DNA of 64,000 bases from Deuterostichococcus epilithicus (taxonomy: Eukaryota; Chlorophyta; Trebouxiophyceae; Prasiolales; Stichococcaceae): positions 2,728,001 through 2,792,000 of the forward strand of contig JAVTLE010000014.1 in NCBI GenBank assembly GCA_033439295.1, read 5' to 3'. Position numbers and translations under genes: made by a program. Shown piece after piece: positions 63,362-64,000 of this stretch (positions within the stretch are counted from its first letter, which is position 1; each line of letters begins with the position of its first letter). A model generated the notes under the pieces. The model searched no databases. It saw nothing but the letters and a program-made list of their open reading frames with translations, and was not told the origin of the DNA.

Positions 63362-64000
63362 GCAACAATCGGCAGTCCTGATGGCATGGCATACTTCTAG
63401 GACACCCGAGCCGGGGCATGGTGCCACCGGCAACGAAGTGCTCACCTGCACCCGGGCAGTTTTGTGTGCGAAACAGCGAGCTTGCCGGTGGATTGCTGAT
63501 ACATCTTTGAAGCGCAATTTAAATGTGCTTTTTCCAATAGTCGCAGCTTTGGGACAGGCACTTATTCAGCGTTGGTGTAGGAGCCATTAGGTGGCGTGTA
63601 CGGCATCTCTTGTCGTTAAGGGTTGACCGCGGTCTGAGGGATTTGTGTGAGGTTGCAATGCCCTGTGGATGTGATTCAGGACATCCTCAAATGTAAATAG
63701 GGTTAGGGTGGAGAGCGTCGGTGTCAATAGTCGGCATGCGCAGCTTGCATGGCGGGGACTTGGACCGTGGTAATATATTGGGGTGGACACAGAGGTATGT
63801 ATCAAATCAAATCGGAGTTGCGCACACACGCCATGCCATTCCATTACTTCAGCTGTGGCTAAGTTGTGTATGCCTTCAGTCGCCACTGCTCAGTGCTCCC
63901 GCAATGCCCTTCAGCGCCACCCTGCTCTGGAACCAGATGACATCGCTGCTCTCCTTCGCAGGCGGCCGTCCGTAACCGGCCGCCGCGCCGCTGTCTGGCT
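63362..64000. other. 3' flank of the aminotransferase gene to window end
   Basis: TGTAA at 63692-63696 is a candidate polyadenylation signal. A short telomere-like stretch (TAGGGTTAGGG) follows at 63698-63708. No gene recognised; an open frame near 63904..63975 could belong to a gene beyond the window. Confidence 0.4.
63692..63696 (+). terminator. TGTAA polyadenylation motif, aminotransferase gene
   Basis: 331 bases past the stop codon. Confidence 0.4.

Overview
This window reads as nuclear DNA of a chlorophyte green alga, probably a trebouxiophyte (Chlorella/Coccomyxa-like). The evidence is GC-rich sequence, dense short introns with GTGCG or GTGAG donors, TGTAA motifs downstream of several stop codons, and plant-type plastid genes (VI PP1, Ycf66, LHCA3-type antenna, tocopherol methyltransferase, plastid sugar-phosphate translocator, nuclear plastid L22). 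All gene models below were built by hand from splice signals plus family resemblance. Every complete model sums to a multiple of three and reads open end to end.

Layout. 0-3.5 kb, plus strand: the 3' end of plastid ribosomal L22 and a complete SR splicing factor. 3.8-16 kb, minus strand: the SUMO ligase NSE2/MMS21, an AIG1/GIMAP-type GTPase, a small two-anchor membrane protein, a GPT-like phosphate translocator with 15 exons including one of 5 nt, and mitochondrial ribosomal mS33. 16-26 kb, plus strand: Ycf66, VIPP1, mitochondrial succinyl-CoA ligase beta, and a degenerate Rab7-like GTPase. VTE4 (minus) and an LHCA3-type antenna gene (plus) then diverge from a shared 0.67-kb region, followed by PSMD9 (plus) and an F-box gene (minus). 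35.7-49 kb, plus strand: one 24-exon gene for a 2537-residue KDM3/JMJ25-type histone demethylase carrying an HMG box and a long Ala-rich N-terminus. 49.5-53.3 kb, minus strand: a small membrane protein and an NTF2-like/polytopic membrane fusion. 53.8-63.4 kb, plus strand: a PB1-Raf-like kinase and an aspartate aminotransferase with an N-terminal PTS2-like signal.

The genes are mostly housekeeping and plastid functions, not one operon-like system. Several pairs may share promoters (mS33/Ycf66, VTE4/LHCA3, F-box/KDM3, NTF2-fusion/Raf). Points most worth a second look: the HMG-zinc finger-JmjC fusion; a high count of GC-AG introns (10 of about 141 modelled), most with the donor GCGCG or GCACG; the 5-nt microexon; the Rab-like protein lacking most GTPase signature residues; relic exon copies inside a succinyl-CoA ligase intron; and the PTS2/alternative-start arrangement in the aminotransferase. 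I saw no CRISPR arrays, rRNA, convincing tRNA genes, or transposons.
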